NCBI GenBank assembly: GCA_035048485.1
Contig: CM068586.1
Span: forward strand, 46,908,287-46,972,286
Direction of reading: 5' to 3'
From: Pteria penguin
Taxonomy: Eukaryota; Mollusca; Bivalvia; Pterioida; Pteriidae
Length of the DNA stretch: 64,000 nt
The notes beneath the pieces were generated by a model, which saw only the letters and a program-made list of their open reading frames with translations, did no database searches and was not told the DNA's origin. Position numbers and translations under genes: made by a program. This document shows positions 54,566 through 64,000 of this stretch, piece by piece (the first letter of the stretch is position 1; the number at the start of each line of letters is the position of its first letter).

Positions 54566-54709
54566 ATTACACCCAGCTTTTAGATGACCTCTTACTTTAA
54601 GAAAAAAGAAGGTGTGGTCTAGTGGATAAGGTACTCGGCTCCTGATCGAGAGGTCCCAGGTATTACGTATTACACCCTGCTTTTAGATGAGCTCTTACTT
54701 TAAGAAAAT
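54566..54709 (+). repeat. SINE head fragment flanked by a 40-bp direct repeat
   Basis: The SINE head GGTGTGGTCTAGTGGATAAG through CTGATCGAGAGGTCCCAGGT (54611-54661) is flanked by two copies of ACACC(C/T)(A/T)GCTTTTAGATGA then CTCTTACTTTAAGAAAA. The flank duplication is longer than a normal SINE target duplication, suggesting a local duplication around the insertion. Confidence 0.6.
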
Positions 54710-55224
54710 CTGAATACATGTATTATTTTTCATCAGAGGTCAATAACTCTCATTAAAAAGGAGTTTTTTATGACAAAATTTTAATTCCATTCAGAAGATC
54801 TCATGGAAATCCCCTTGAGTATCCCTTGTCAAACTTAAACAAAGCTGGAGCTAACATATGTACTAATTTTCATCAAATGCCTATAACTCTTGTAAAATGA
54901 GATCATTTGTGTTACATAAGTTGAAAACTTCATAATAAACATACACATTAAGTTTTGCTATTTAAATCAAATGAATTAAGGTTGAAAAATTTCCAGTTGA
55001 CCTTTTGTATACAAATAGACTGATGGATGGACAGACTGACGGATGAGGGCTGGTGCCAGTTTAATCCCACACCAAAAACAACATTGGATGGACAAACAGA
55101 TTGACAGATGAGGGTTGATGCCAGTTACATCCCAGCAAAAACAATATGTTACTGTTGTTATTTATTACTGTATGAGCAACTATAAAAAGGAAATTTCTGA
55201 AGAAAATCTGTTCTCATATCACTG
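54710..55224. other. No recognised gene
   Basis: Diverged dispersed-repeat text (GACAGACTGACGGATGAGGG and GACAGATGAGGGTTGATGCC are near-duplicates near 55030 and 55094). Confidence 0.4.
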
Positions 55225-55400
55225 ATCTTGATCAAATTTCTAAGCTTCTGACAATTTTGCCAAGGCAGGACTTGAACCTACTTTACAAGATGTAATGCCC
55301 CATGTGGCACACTGGCTTCATCAATGTCGTCAGCTTAATGAACAAGATCATCTGTGATATACCATTATTTTCTATTGTAATGTAAACTTATCTACTGATT
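55225..55400 (-). repeat. tRNA-like dispersed repeat, copy 3
   Basis: CAAGGCAGGACTTGAACCTA, then CATGTGGCACACTGGCTTCA, CAGCTTAATGAACAAGATCA. Same orientation as the 27080 copy and similar also in its flank. Confidence 0.65.
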
Positions 55401-55557
55401 TTAAGTAGTCTCTATACATAAATAGGAATAAGACTAATTCATGCACTCAGGTTGTTTGTTTTATAGTAGGTAATACAATGTCTATTGTAAATGCATTATT
55501 TTATATATTTTTGGAAAACTATAGACAAAAGTATTGACCATTACTATGATTCATTTA

Positions 55558-55833
55558 TTGATTGATTAAATATTGTTTTATGACACTCCACGATTATTTC
55601 AAGTATATGGTGACAGTATCTGCCTGATGCATTGCATACAAATTTAGACCTCTGTAACAGACCCACCCGAAGCAGTGAGGGATCTTTTACGTGCCACACC
55701 TATCGTCACACGGGACCTCGGTTTTTACTGTCTCATCCAAAAGACAGAACACCAGTGCACCCAGGGCAAGAGTCGAATCCGGGACCTCTTGATTACAAGC
55801 CGAGCACCTCATCCACTAAGCCACACCGGCTTG
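55558..55833 (-). mobile_element. tRNA-derived SINE on the minus strand
   Basis: Reads in reverse: TGATTGATTAAA tail, CCACGATTATTTC, TATGGTGACAGTATCTGCCT, GTGAGGGATCTTTTACGTGC, CTGTCTCATCC, then tRNA head ending AAGCCACACCGGCTTG. Second subfamily. Open frames over it (55632-55872) are artefacts. Confidence 0.92.
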
Positions 55834-56569
55834 CCATTATCAATCAGTGACCCAATGTGGATGGCAACATAATATACAGGGGTCATTACTGGCTGCCTGC
55901 ATTTCATAACTTCAGATACAGAAAACATTATTTCAAATATGAGTGTGCGAGTTGCTTCAAATAAGAATGTGTGAATCAAAGTTACCTTATATTGATAACT
56001 GAATGTCTTGGTTTGTTCTCAATCACTTATTTATAGAAACTATACAGAAAATTATGAGAAAACATTGATTGGGCATGGATTGTCTAGTGCTTATTTACTA
56101 TGACTGTAATTATTTTTGAAATTGGGGAATTCCATCATCATTCACAATGTTTATTTATGCATTACAGATTCATCAATATTTTTCCAAGTCAAAATTTTAA
56201 ATGTATGTCAGCTGTTGAATTTTATTTAACAAGAGATATGAATTTTTGTATAGCTTGACATTCCCACAAGTAGTCTATGATGGACTCATCTTCTGCTTCA
56301 CAAAAGGCATACTGGGTATATAGGAGAATGATTTACTCTGACTTTATATACATTTTGATTTAAAGATACCTCAAGAAAGAAAACTTATGCATGAAAATGC
56401 GAACAGATACATGTACCAATCAGTTTTTTTCTCTGGAGACCATTTCTGAAATCTTTGAAAATAAAACATAATTTGCTGCCATATTAGATGAACTTCCCAT
56501 TAATTGTGTTCAAAAGAAGGTGAGAAAAATGTTTTGTTTGACAGACAATATTTGACATAAAGAAATATT
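55834..56569. other. No recognised gene
   Basis: AT-rich intergenic sequence. Confidence 0.4.
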
Positions 56570-56820
56570 TAAGCAAGAAAACATGTTTGACACTATCAAG
56601 AAAACATGTCCGATATAAGCAAGTAAAACAAGTCTGACACTGGCAAGAAAACACCTGACATTAGCAAGAAAACACATGTCTGAGATTACCATGAAAACAT
56701 GCCTGACCTTTATAATAATTAGCATAGCAAAAAAATTAAAAAAAAAACCCAACATATGCCAGACATTAAGAAAACTTGTCTGACATTAGCAAGAAAACAG
56801 AAGTCTGACATTGTGTATAA
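56570..56820. repeat. Degenerate minisatellite, about 22-28 bp period
   Basis: Repeats of GCAAGAAAACATGTCTGACA with many variants (AAGAAAACACCTGACATTA, AAGAAAACAGAAGTCTGACA). About ten copies. An 81-codon minus frame here is an artefact. Confidence 0.75.
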
Positions 56821-57212
56821 TCATCTGACCTAGTGGTCCTATATTAACTATACAGTAAACAAATGCAATTTCATGAATGACAATTAAAATTTGGAAGTTG
56901 AAATCACCAACAAGAGTTAGATTATCACAGTTAATTAGTGTCAGATCCCCTTACACAACTGTTCAGATACATACATAATCATCACTGGCAATACAATCAT
57001 TTAATACAGATAATATGGCTTACATGGTGACCTCTATTATGACCTCTACATAAATGTCACAGAATAAATAATTCTTATTTTTACAATAATGTAGACTAAT
57101 GCATCTATATTTACACAGGAGTTACACATTTAAACATCCCACCCCACCCCAAATAACCTAATACAGAGCAGTTACAACAGTCTATAAAGGTTCCCACAAA
57201 AACATGCATAAA
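56821..57212. other. No recognised feature
   Basis: Spacer between two tandem arrays; AT-rich. Confidence 0.4.
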
Positions 57213-58504
57213 AACCTGATAAAGGTACCAGTTCTCTTCTCCCTCAAACAACCTGATAAAGGTACTAGTTCTCTTCTCCCTCAGACAACCTGATAATAAA
57301 GGTACCAGTTCTCTCCTCCCTAAGACAACCTGATAAAGGTACCAGTTCTCTTCTCCCTCAGACAACCTGATAAAGGTACCAGTTCTCTTCCCCCTCAGAC
57401 AACCTGATAAAGGTACCAGTTCTCTTCTCCCTCAGACAACCTGATAAAGGTACCAGTTCTTTTCTCCCTCAGACAACCTGATAAAGGTACCAGTTCTCTT
57501 CTCCCTCAGACCACCTGATAAAGGTACCAGTTCTCTTCCCCCTCAGACAACCTGATAAAGGTACCAGTTGTCTTCTCCCTCAGACAACCTGATAAAGGTA
57601 TCAGTTCTCTTCTCCCTCAGACAACCTGATAAAGGTACCAGTTCTCTTCCCCCTCAGACAACCTGATAAAGGTACCAGTTCTCTTCCCCCTCAGACAACC
57701 TGATAAAGGTACCAGTTCTCTTCCCCCTCAGACAACCTGATAAAGGTACCAGTTCTGTTCTCCCTCAAACAACCTGATAAAGGTACCAGTTCTCTTCTCC
57801 CTCAAACAACCTGATAAAGGTACCAGTTCTCTTCTCCCTGACAAAACAACCTGATAAAGGTACCAGTTCTGTTCTCCCTCAAACAACCTGATAAAGGTAC
57901 CAGTTCTCTTCTCCCTCAGACAACCTGATAAAGGTACCAGTTCTCTTCTCCCTCAGACAACCTGATAAAGGTACCAGTTCTCTTCTCCCTCAGACAACCT
58001 GATAAAGGTATCAGTTCTCTTCTCCCTCAGACAACCTGATAAAGGTACCAGTTCTCTTCTCCCTCAGACAACCTGATAAAGGTACCAGTTCTCTTCTCCC
58101 TCAGACAACCTGATAAAGTTACCAGTTCTCTTCTCCCTCAGACGACCTGATAAAGGTACCAGTTGTCTTCTCCCTCAGACCTGATAAAGGTACCAGTTCT
58201 CTTCTCCCTCAGACCTGATAAAGGTACCAGTTCTCTTCTCCCTCAAACAACCTGATAAAGGTACCAGTTCTCTCCTCCCTAAAACAACCTGATAAAGGTA
58301 CCAGTTCTCTTCTCCCTCAGACAACCTGATAAAGATACCAGTTCTCTCCTCCCTAAGACAACCTGATAAAGGTACCAGTTCTCTCCTCCCTAAGACAACC
58401 TGATAAAGGTACCAGTTCTCTTCTCCCTCAGACAACCTGATAAAGATACCAGTTCTCTTCTCCCTCAGATAACCTGATAAAGATACCAGTTCTCTTCTCC
58501 CTCA
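57213..58504. repeat. 37-bp minisatellite, about 35 copies
   Basis: The unit is ACAACCTGATAAAGGTACCA then GTTCTCTTCTCCCTCAG. Variation is mainly C/T in the TTCTCC/TTCCCC part, G/C in GTTCTC/GTTGTC, and a few 3-6 base indels (AGACCTGAT near 58178). Strong pyrimidine bias on plus. Frames on minus that read EGEENWYLYQV are products of the repeat, since 37 is not divisible by three and the frame shifts every copy. Confidence 0.95.
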
Positions 58505-58689
58505 CTTGTGAATGAGCTGTAAATACATCAGATCCTTGCTTCAGCTGGATTGTTGGTTTTGTCATACAATGAATGTTCATCATCTGGAAAAAAAATGTCA
58601 AGCTGCTGAATGTCGATTAGAAACAATTTGAACAATTTTATTTGCTTTTCTGATATTACATGCATTTAATTACCAAAGCAAGGTTGAGT
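58505..58689. other. Spacer
   Basis: AT-rich, no feature recognised. Confidence 0.4.
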
Positions 58690-59630
58690 TAAGAAATGAA
58701 TCCTATATTTTTTGGAGCACATTGATGCAAAGTTTTCTGTCCAAATATTAGGTTGATACCTCAATCAACCAAAAAAATATAGGATTCATTTCTTATCATT
58801 TTATTTAGCTTAATCGCGTAGACTTGATCCCGTAGTAATACAACGACAAGGTAAACAACATTCTGAAGTCAATAATGGCAGCTAACATGAAATTTGAATA
58901 TTTGATCCTAGTGTCTATTGAAAAGATTAGAAGTGAAAAAGAACGAACAATTATTAAAACATAAATTAATGAAACATGCATATGGGGATGATAATCTATT
59001 ACCTAAGGTATTTATATCTTAAATGTTATTAGTATTATTAGAAATGCAATGCATGTTGACTTGCGACACTGGTGTACGTGCATGTCACAAGGTGGAAAGA
59101 GTAGGCTCAGGGACTTCGATCAGAGGCAGAACCTGCTCTGGTGCCCATTCTGTTTGCCTGGTCGGGTATGATACCGTAGAAATTATGGTTATCAGCATCC
59201 ATTGTCAAGCGATCAGCTAGTAGCAGACGAGTACTCAGTATTGTTTTTGTTTTGTATTTGACTACATCATTTATTACATGCATTTCTAAAGAGCACTGTA
59301 GTTGATAGACCTAGTTATATCTTACTTTTTTATTGAATAATAGTAGGAAATTATATCTTAATTTAATATTCAATAGTTTCTGAAGTGAAGTGCAATTTCT
59401 TTTGTACTTTGAATTCGTTAAATATAACGAAACAATGTTATGTAATCGATTAACAACACAGGAATTACTGTCCCATAAATAGAATGGAGTTTTGCATTCC
59501 AGAGGAAAGTAGTGCCGGCAATTGTGACATATCTGCACTCAAAATTTTGTTGATGCAGAAATCTACTCAATTTTTTAACCAATCAGATTTGCCGCAAGAC
59601 CATCAACGCAAAGAAAAGTAAATGATTATA
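58690..59630 (-). mobile_element. Duplicated element of about 1 kb, copy 2 (inverted)
   Basis: Inverse of 22745-23803 along its whole length, with a shortened hairpin at 58692-58795. A start-like context, AATGGCAGCTAACATGAAAT (58874), is followed by about 28 codons open in both copies (LILVSIEKIRSEKE shared) and, after a one-base shift, HKLMKHAYGDDNLLPK up to a GTATTT donor-like site. This hints that the element captured, or derives from, a first coding exon. Both copies carry frame breaks. Confidence 0.75.
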
Positions 59631-60159
59631 ATATCCATTTACACCGAGATACATTTTTCATGAAAAAGGAATGATACATTATGTTTGATTCTGAATCAAA
59701 ACAGACTCCTTTCAAATATATGATCAAATCAAAGTTTGTTTGAGAGGCCAAAACATATGTCTCTTCCTATACCTCACAAAATTGCTTTATTACAAAGAAC
59801 AACTTATAAAATGGAAACTGCCAAAACGTGGAAAGGTAGAATCAAACAACTGAATTGAGAAAGCAGTATGTGCATACCTTTAAAACAAAGTTGCAAATTC
59901 ATTTTTATGAATATGGAGATATTATAATCCTGTATGATTGGAAAAGAAAATCCAAACATAGGGAATTTGATTTAAAATTGCCATAATAAATGAAGGAAAT
60001 ACATAAAGTGCTGTAGTAAAATTAATATTATGCAGTCACGATTTGGCAAACTACTCCTAAAATGTAGACAGATTGTCCAAACTACAATGCTCACCAATGC
60101 ATCAAAAGCATTCTGCTACAGTGTACACAGAGTGATAGTCCAAACTATAATGCTCGCCA
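59631..60159. other. No recognised feature
   Basis: AT-rich. ACTACAATGCTCACCAATGC and ACTATAATGCTCGCCACTGC (60081 and 60145) form a short duplication just before the SINE fragment. Confidence 0.4.
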
Positions 60160-60296
60160 CTGCATACTGTGCCATGGGACCTGGGTTTTTACTGTCTCAC
60201 CCAGAAGACACAATGCCTGTGTGCCATGGCGGAATTTGAAACCAGGACTTCACAGTCAGAAGCTGAGCACTTCATCTACTGAGCCACACCAGCTTT
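60160..60296 (-). mobile_element. 5' fragment of a SINE, minus strand
   Basis: GTTTTTACTGTCTCACCCAG is the central block; CTGAGCACTTCATCTACTGA and GCCACACCAGCTTT are the tRNA-like head in reverse. The 3' half is missing. Confidence 0.75.
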
Positions 60297-60519
60297 AGTA
60301 CTAAAGGTCCGAGCCAAGTATAAAACGAATTGAAATTTAAAATTCACTTTAATAATCACATCAAATATTTTTTTCCCATTACCATTTATTCTCTCTAAGG
60401 AAGGAATTCAGAGCCAAACTATATTCTTAAGGCCAACATTTCAGATCATCAGACACACAGATGAATGGATGGACAGAACAAGCACATATGTAACAAGAAA
60501 CTGTTATAAAGACAGTATA

Positions 60520-60900
60520 GCCAGATTGTAAAGCAAATTCAAAACAAGATCAAGGTCACAAGGTCAAAAGTCACAGAACCATTTGAAAGCACTCATCATT
60601 AAGAACCTATATTTAAAGTATCAAAGCCCTACACCTATTGATTCAAAACATATAGCATATATGTGTAGTTAAAAGTTTTTTAAACGTAGGTCAAAGTCCA
60701 AGATCAAGGTCACTAGGTCAAAAGTTGTGGCAGAATTTGAAAACTCGGGTCATAAAATTCTATGTGTGAATTATTATGTTTAAACTCCTCTTAGTTGATG
60801 AGATTTTGCTTCAATCAAAAAATTTAACCAAAATGTTGGTGGACAGACAGACAGATGGACAGCACCAATCTATAGACTGGAACTGCTTTGAAATCTGGCC
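60520..60900 (+). repeat. AGGTCA-rich dispersed repeat, third copy
   Basis: GATCAAGGTCACAAGGTCAA near 60548 and again GATCAAGGTCACTAGGTCAA near 60702, followed by GGACAGACAGACAGATGGAC. Same family as 26210 and 53390, more diverged, with an internal duplication. Confidence 0.6.
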
Positions 60901-62149
60901 AAAAACTGCATTCACGTTATCTTACTATGCTATGCTGCTAAATGAATATTTTAGTCAAGTTTCATTCCCATCCCACTCAATGTCAGCTCTCAACAGCTAG
61001 AGCGTTGAGGGCCTATGGGGAACAGTTTGAGTTAAGAAGACCCTGACTAAGGGATTTACATTTATACACAGAAAATCACACTGGGATGTCTAAAACAGTT
61101 GGAGCTCATGGGAAATTCCAGTAGTCGGTACTCTGGTAAACTGTACTACAATATCCAAAACCATGTAATAAAATCAAATTTTCATACTTTCATCCATTTC
61201 TTTTTTTCTAAAAAAAGTACTGAATCCCGAGTATTGCATCTTGCACAACCACAATTGCACTGAAGCTTTCTGTTAGTTTCTATTCCTATCCCATTTAAAC
61301 TGTAAAAGAACTGTTTTCACAAACTCTGTAATGAATGGACAGATTATAAAACAAAGTTTCCCACAATGTTTCCTACTTCAACGTAAGTCCAAGTACAAGT
61401 GTGGTTACTATTGTTAACAGCAATTACCGCTTCATGTCCAACATAGGACAGTTCAATGCTTATTGCTTTGGATCATGGTTATCATATGCACACGCTTGTG
61501 TGCTTAACTGCTGAATGAGAGAAAAGGCCTCTCTCCAACAGAGAAGAGAAAATCTAAGCTTGTCTACATTAAGTCATATCCATTTATGGTGCTAAAGTGA
61601 TCTTATCGGTGAAGTGTGGGCTCGAATATTATCTGATACACCCTTGAAGAGCAGTTCAGAACATCCATGTTGACCAATTCTAAATTCCGTGTGACGATTT
61701 ATTCATTTGCCGTTTACGCGACAACACCGCGCACTAAGCGCTTACTAGTTTGTCTGGACCCACACTTGATCAATTCAGTGTACACCTGCACAGAAAAAAA
61801 TGTGTTCAATATCAGTGCTACAGTCACGTTGGCGTTCATCTCTATAAATCTCATGTGATGATATACATGCAGGTATACCTGGACCTGACATCAACTTACT
61901 AGTGTGTTTGATCTGTACCTGGTATTGACTTGTCGAATCTTTTTCACCTGGGCAGATAAAAAGCATGCAGACAGTGCAAATCAGCTATACATTATCGGTC
62001 AAAGGCGTGTAGTGTTTCTTATACATCTAATTTGTTTACTTTTTAAATGAGTTTTATTTTGGAAGTGCAAATAGCAATTATGTTTTGTATTTGTTGTTGT
62101 TATGTGAATGGTGTGTGTATGAGGCGAGTGAACGGTATTCTGTACAGCA
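60901..62149. other. No recognised gene
   Basis: AT-rich flank of the LINE relic. Frames at 61667-61966 overlap on both strands without motifs. Confidence 0.4.
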
Positions 62150-63560
62150 AATCAATTTATTATAAATGTGTCTATGTTGAAAATAGCTTCAATGAACTGC
62201 AGGGGCTAAAAAATACACGAAAGAGAAAGGATGTATTTAATTTTCTAAGAGAAAAGAAGTGTGATATATATTGTTTGCAGGATTCGCATATTATTAAAGA
62301 AGATGACCGCACTGTGCATGCGCAATTGGACTTGGATCATACTATGTCTCTTGGCCGAAATAATGCCAAAGGTGTTCTAAACTGGTATAATAATACATCT
62401 GAATATGATTTACGTAAATAGAAAACAGATCAAGAGGGTAATTTCCTTATTAGTGACATTGTCATAGCCAAACACTTATCTGTCACATTAGTAAATCTAT
62501 ATGGCCTAAACTTAGATTCTCCCAAATTTTATACTACTGTGAAAAATGAGCTGGGGCATTTTGAAAATGATTTTATGATACTATGTGGAGATTAGAATTT
62601 AGTCCAAGATTTTGGTATGGATTGTTTTAATTATGTTGTACAAAATAACACCAAGAGTGCAAAAGTAACTGAAAATCTTTAAAACGAATTTAACTTAGTA
62701 GATCCTTGGAGAGTTGTATATCCAGATAACAGGAAATATACAAGGAGTTGACGTAATCCTATAAAACAAGCGCGATTAGATTTCTTTTTAATTTCAGAGG
62801 AATTGTTAAGCATTGTTCATGAGGTATCGATATCCCTTGGGCATCGAAATGATCATGCTTTTGTTGAAATACAGTTTAATATATCTGATAAAGTAAAAGG
62901 TAAAGGAGTCTGGCATTTCAACAACTCCTTATTACATGATACGGTTTATGTAAATCTTGTTAAAGATGTCATTAAAAAGACAAAAAGGGAGTACAGTGCA
63001 CAAGGGGTAGACACTGAAAATATATCAAACCTAACTATTCTATTTTTAGAAGTTGTATTATTAAAAATCCATGATGCTACTATTCCTTACTGCCCAGGAA
63101 AAAAAAGGGAGAGATGCAAACTCAAAGAAGAGGTTTATAAACAAATATCAAGAAAGCAAACGGAATTTGACAATTCACACAATTTAGATATTCTAAATGA
63201 AATTGAAGAACTAAACAAATCTTTGGATGATATAGAAAATTTGAAATTCAGGGTTTGCTTTTAAGATCTAGATCTAAGTGGATTGAGGATGGTGAAAAGC
63301 CTACAAAATATTTTCTGTCTTCGGAAAAATGCAATTATACTAATAAACCATGTTTGAAATTCTCAAAGATTCTGGGGAAATTGTAACTGATTAATTCTAA
63401 ATATTAAAAGAAGTTAAAATCTTTTATGAGAGTATATAAATCCAGGGACCATCAATTGGAGATGGCAGATTTAGTCAAATTTTTTCCAAATGAAAATGTA
63501 CCTAAACTAACTGTTGGGGATAAATTCATTCTAGATGAACTTACTGTGCTAGCAGTTGCA
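62150..63560 (+). pseudogene. LINE ORF2 relic (Tx1/L1-like endonuclease and linker)
   Basis: Starting with an ATG at 62192 that opens MNCRG and shifts frame into KNTRKRKDVFNFLREKKCDI, this region follows the order of an exonuclease-endonuclease-phosphatase domain: a CLQDSH motif, a VNLYGLNLDSP stretch, a Gly-Asp-(stop)-Asn where GDWN is expected (TAG at 62593-62595), ARLDFFLIS, and GHRNDHAFVE with the catalytic Asp-His. After the domain comes a Lys/Glu-rich linker and SRSKWIEDGEKPTKYFL, diagnostic of the pre-RT region of L1/Tx1-type elements. At least four in-frame stops and two shifts break it, although 62803-63264 is stop-free. The reverse transcriptase is absent: similarity fades near 63560. 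Confidence 0.85.
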
Positions 63561-64000
63561 TAAATTGTTCAATAGCCATTTGACTAATGCAAGCACAAAT
63601 TCATTAGCCAAATGTGTAAGCCATTAGCCAGGTATAATAGACAAAACAACTTATACTAGAATTTTAGAAAATTTAATTTTGAAAAAATAACTAATGACAA
63701 AACTGCCAATAAAATTCATCATTTTTTTTCTATTAACCATCCAAACTCCGTAAACTAAGTTGATTCATTACATTTGTTAGCATTTTTCTTAATTGGTGAT
63801 TCATCTTATTCTTCTACTGTCAAAGGATTCAGGTATCGATATTTGTTGACACCCATCCTATAGTTCATAATGAGGTAGAACAATGCGTGTCAACAAACAT
63901 CGATACCTGAACCCTGTATCTGTTGTCACAGATTCTAATGATGGGGTGCCACTCAGCAATTGTATAAACCCTTGATATGATATCAAGGAACTTTGTTTAA
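63561..64000. other. AT-rich end of window with one hairpin element
   Basis: No coding signal. Contains a palindromic element at 63828-63911; the remaining text shows nothing recognisable. Confidence 0.4.
63828..63911. repeat. 84-bp inverted repeat
   Basis: TTCAGGTATCGATATTTGTT GACAC is mirrored by GTGTCAACAAACATCGATAC CTGAA with one mismatch, arms 25 bases and loop about 34. Possibly a minimal MITE or a remnant of two TIRs. Confidence 0.8.

Noticed and set aside
57111..58435. Repetitive protein EGEENWYLYQV on the minus strand
   Set aside because: The unit is 37 bp, not divisible by three; the apparent conservation is DNA repetition.
1..64000. Bacterial or viral gene cluster
   Set aside because: No long ORFs, operon spacing or ribosome binding sites; introns, SINEs and MITEs indicate an animal genome.

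Overview
The window looks like nuclear DNA of an invertebrate animal, most likely a bivalve mollusc such as an oyster. Evidence seen: AT-rich background, many long G or C homopolymers, GT-AG introns, about ten tRNA-derived SINEs with poly(TCAA) tails, dispersed AGGTCA-rich repeats ending in GGGGGCATAAAAA, numerous MITEs with terminal inverted repeats (TIRs), and several minisatellites. There is no prokaryotic gene organisation. The lineage call is inference from repeat types remembered from bivalve genomes; no search was possible.

Layout. 1-2.8 kb: a TA-flanked MITE and a 640-bp MULE-type MITE with a 9-bp target duplication. 3.4-8.3 kb: exons of an unrecognised plus-strand gene (3418-3599, and a chain of four exons at 6996-8330), interrupted by an 18-copy 56-bp minisatellite and a roughly 1.9-kb inverted-repeat element. 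8.7-12.2 kb: SINE, degenerate satellite, inverted dispersed repeats. 12.4-12.9 kb: a nearly perfect head-to-head inverted duplication holding a promoter-like stretch and a first coding exon. 13-25 kb: mostly intergenic with hairpins, SINEs, one degraded ORF cluster (14.7-15.1 kb), one promoter-like 5' exon (20.1 kb) and a roughly 1-kb duplicated element. 26-30 kb: SINE and dispersed repeats.

30.2-38.6 kb: the most striking region, a tandem array of 21 copies of a 306-bp unit. Each unit is a 125-nt exon-like block plus a 181-nt intron-like block with branch-point-like, acceptor and donor signals, and five units have been re-duplicated as a higher-order repeat. The last acceptor opens into an 18-bp-type minisatellite. 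39-40.2 kb: three SINEs and a terminal coding exon (40064-40175). 41.2-49.5 kb: a dense transposon neighbourhood with two MITEs, a nested pair (element B inside the TIR of element A, 8-bp target duplication), and a 2.69-kb MULE (9-bp target duplication) carrying a three-exon transposase relic broken by two single-base insertions. 49-62 kb: MITEs, repeats, a 37-bp minisatellite of about 35 copies, the inverted second copy of the 1-kb element, and SINE fragments. 62.1-63.6 kb: a decayed LINE ORF2 (endonuclease part and linker, no reverse transcriptase).

There is no operon-like cooperation between genes. Most of the sequence is mobile or tandem DNA. The only candidates for host coding sequence are the exon chains near 3.4-8.3, 12.8, 14.7-15.1, 20.1 and 40.1 kb, all held with low to moderate confidence.
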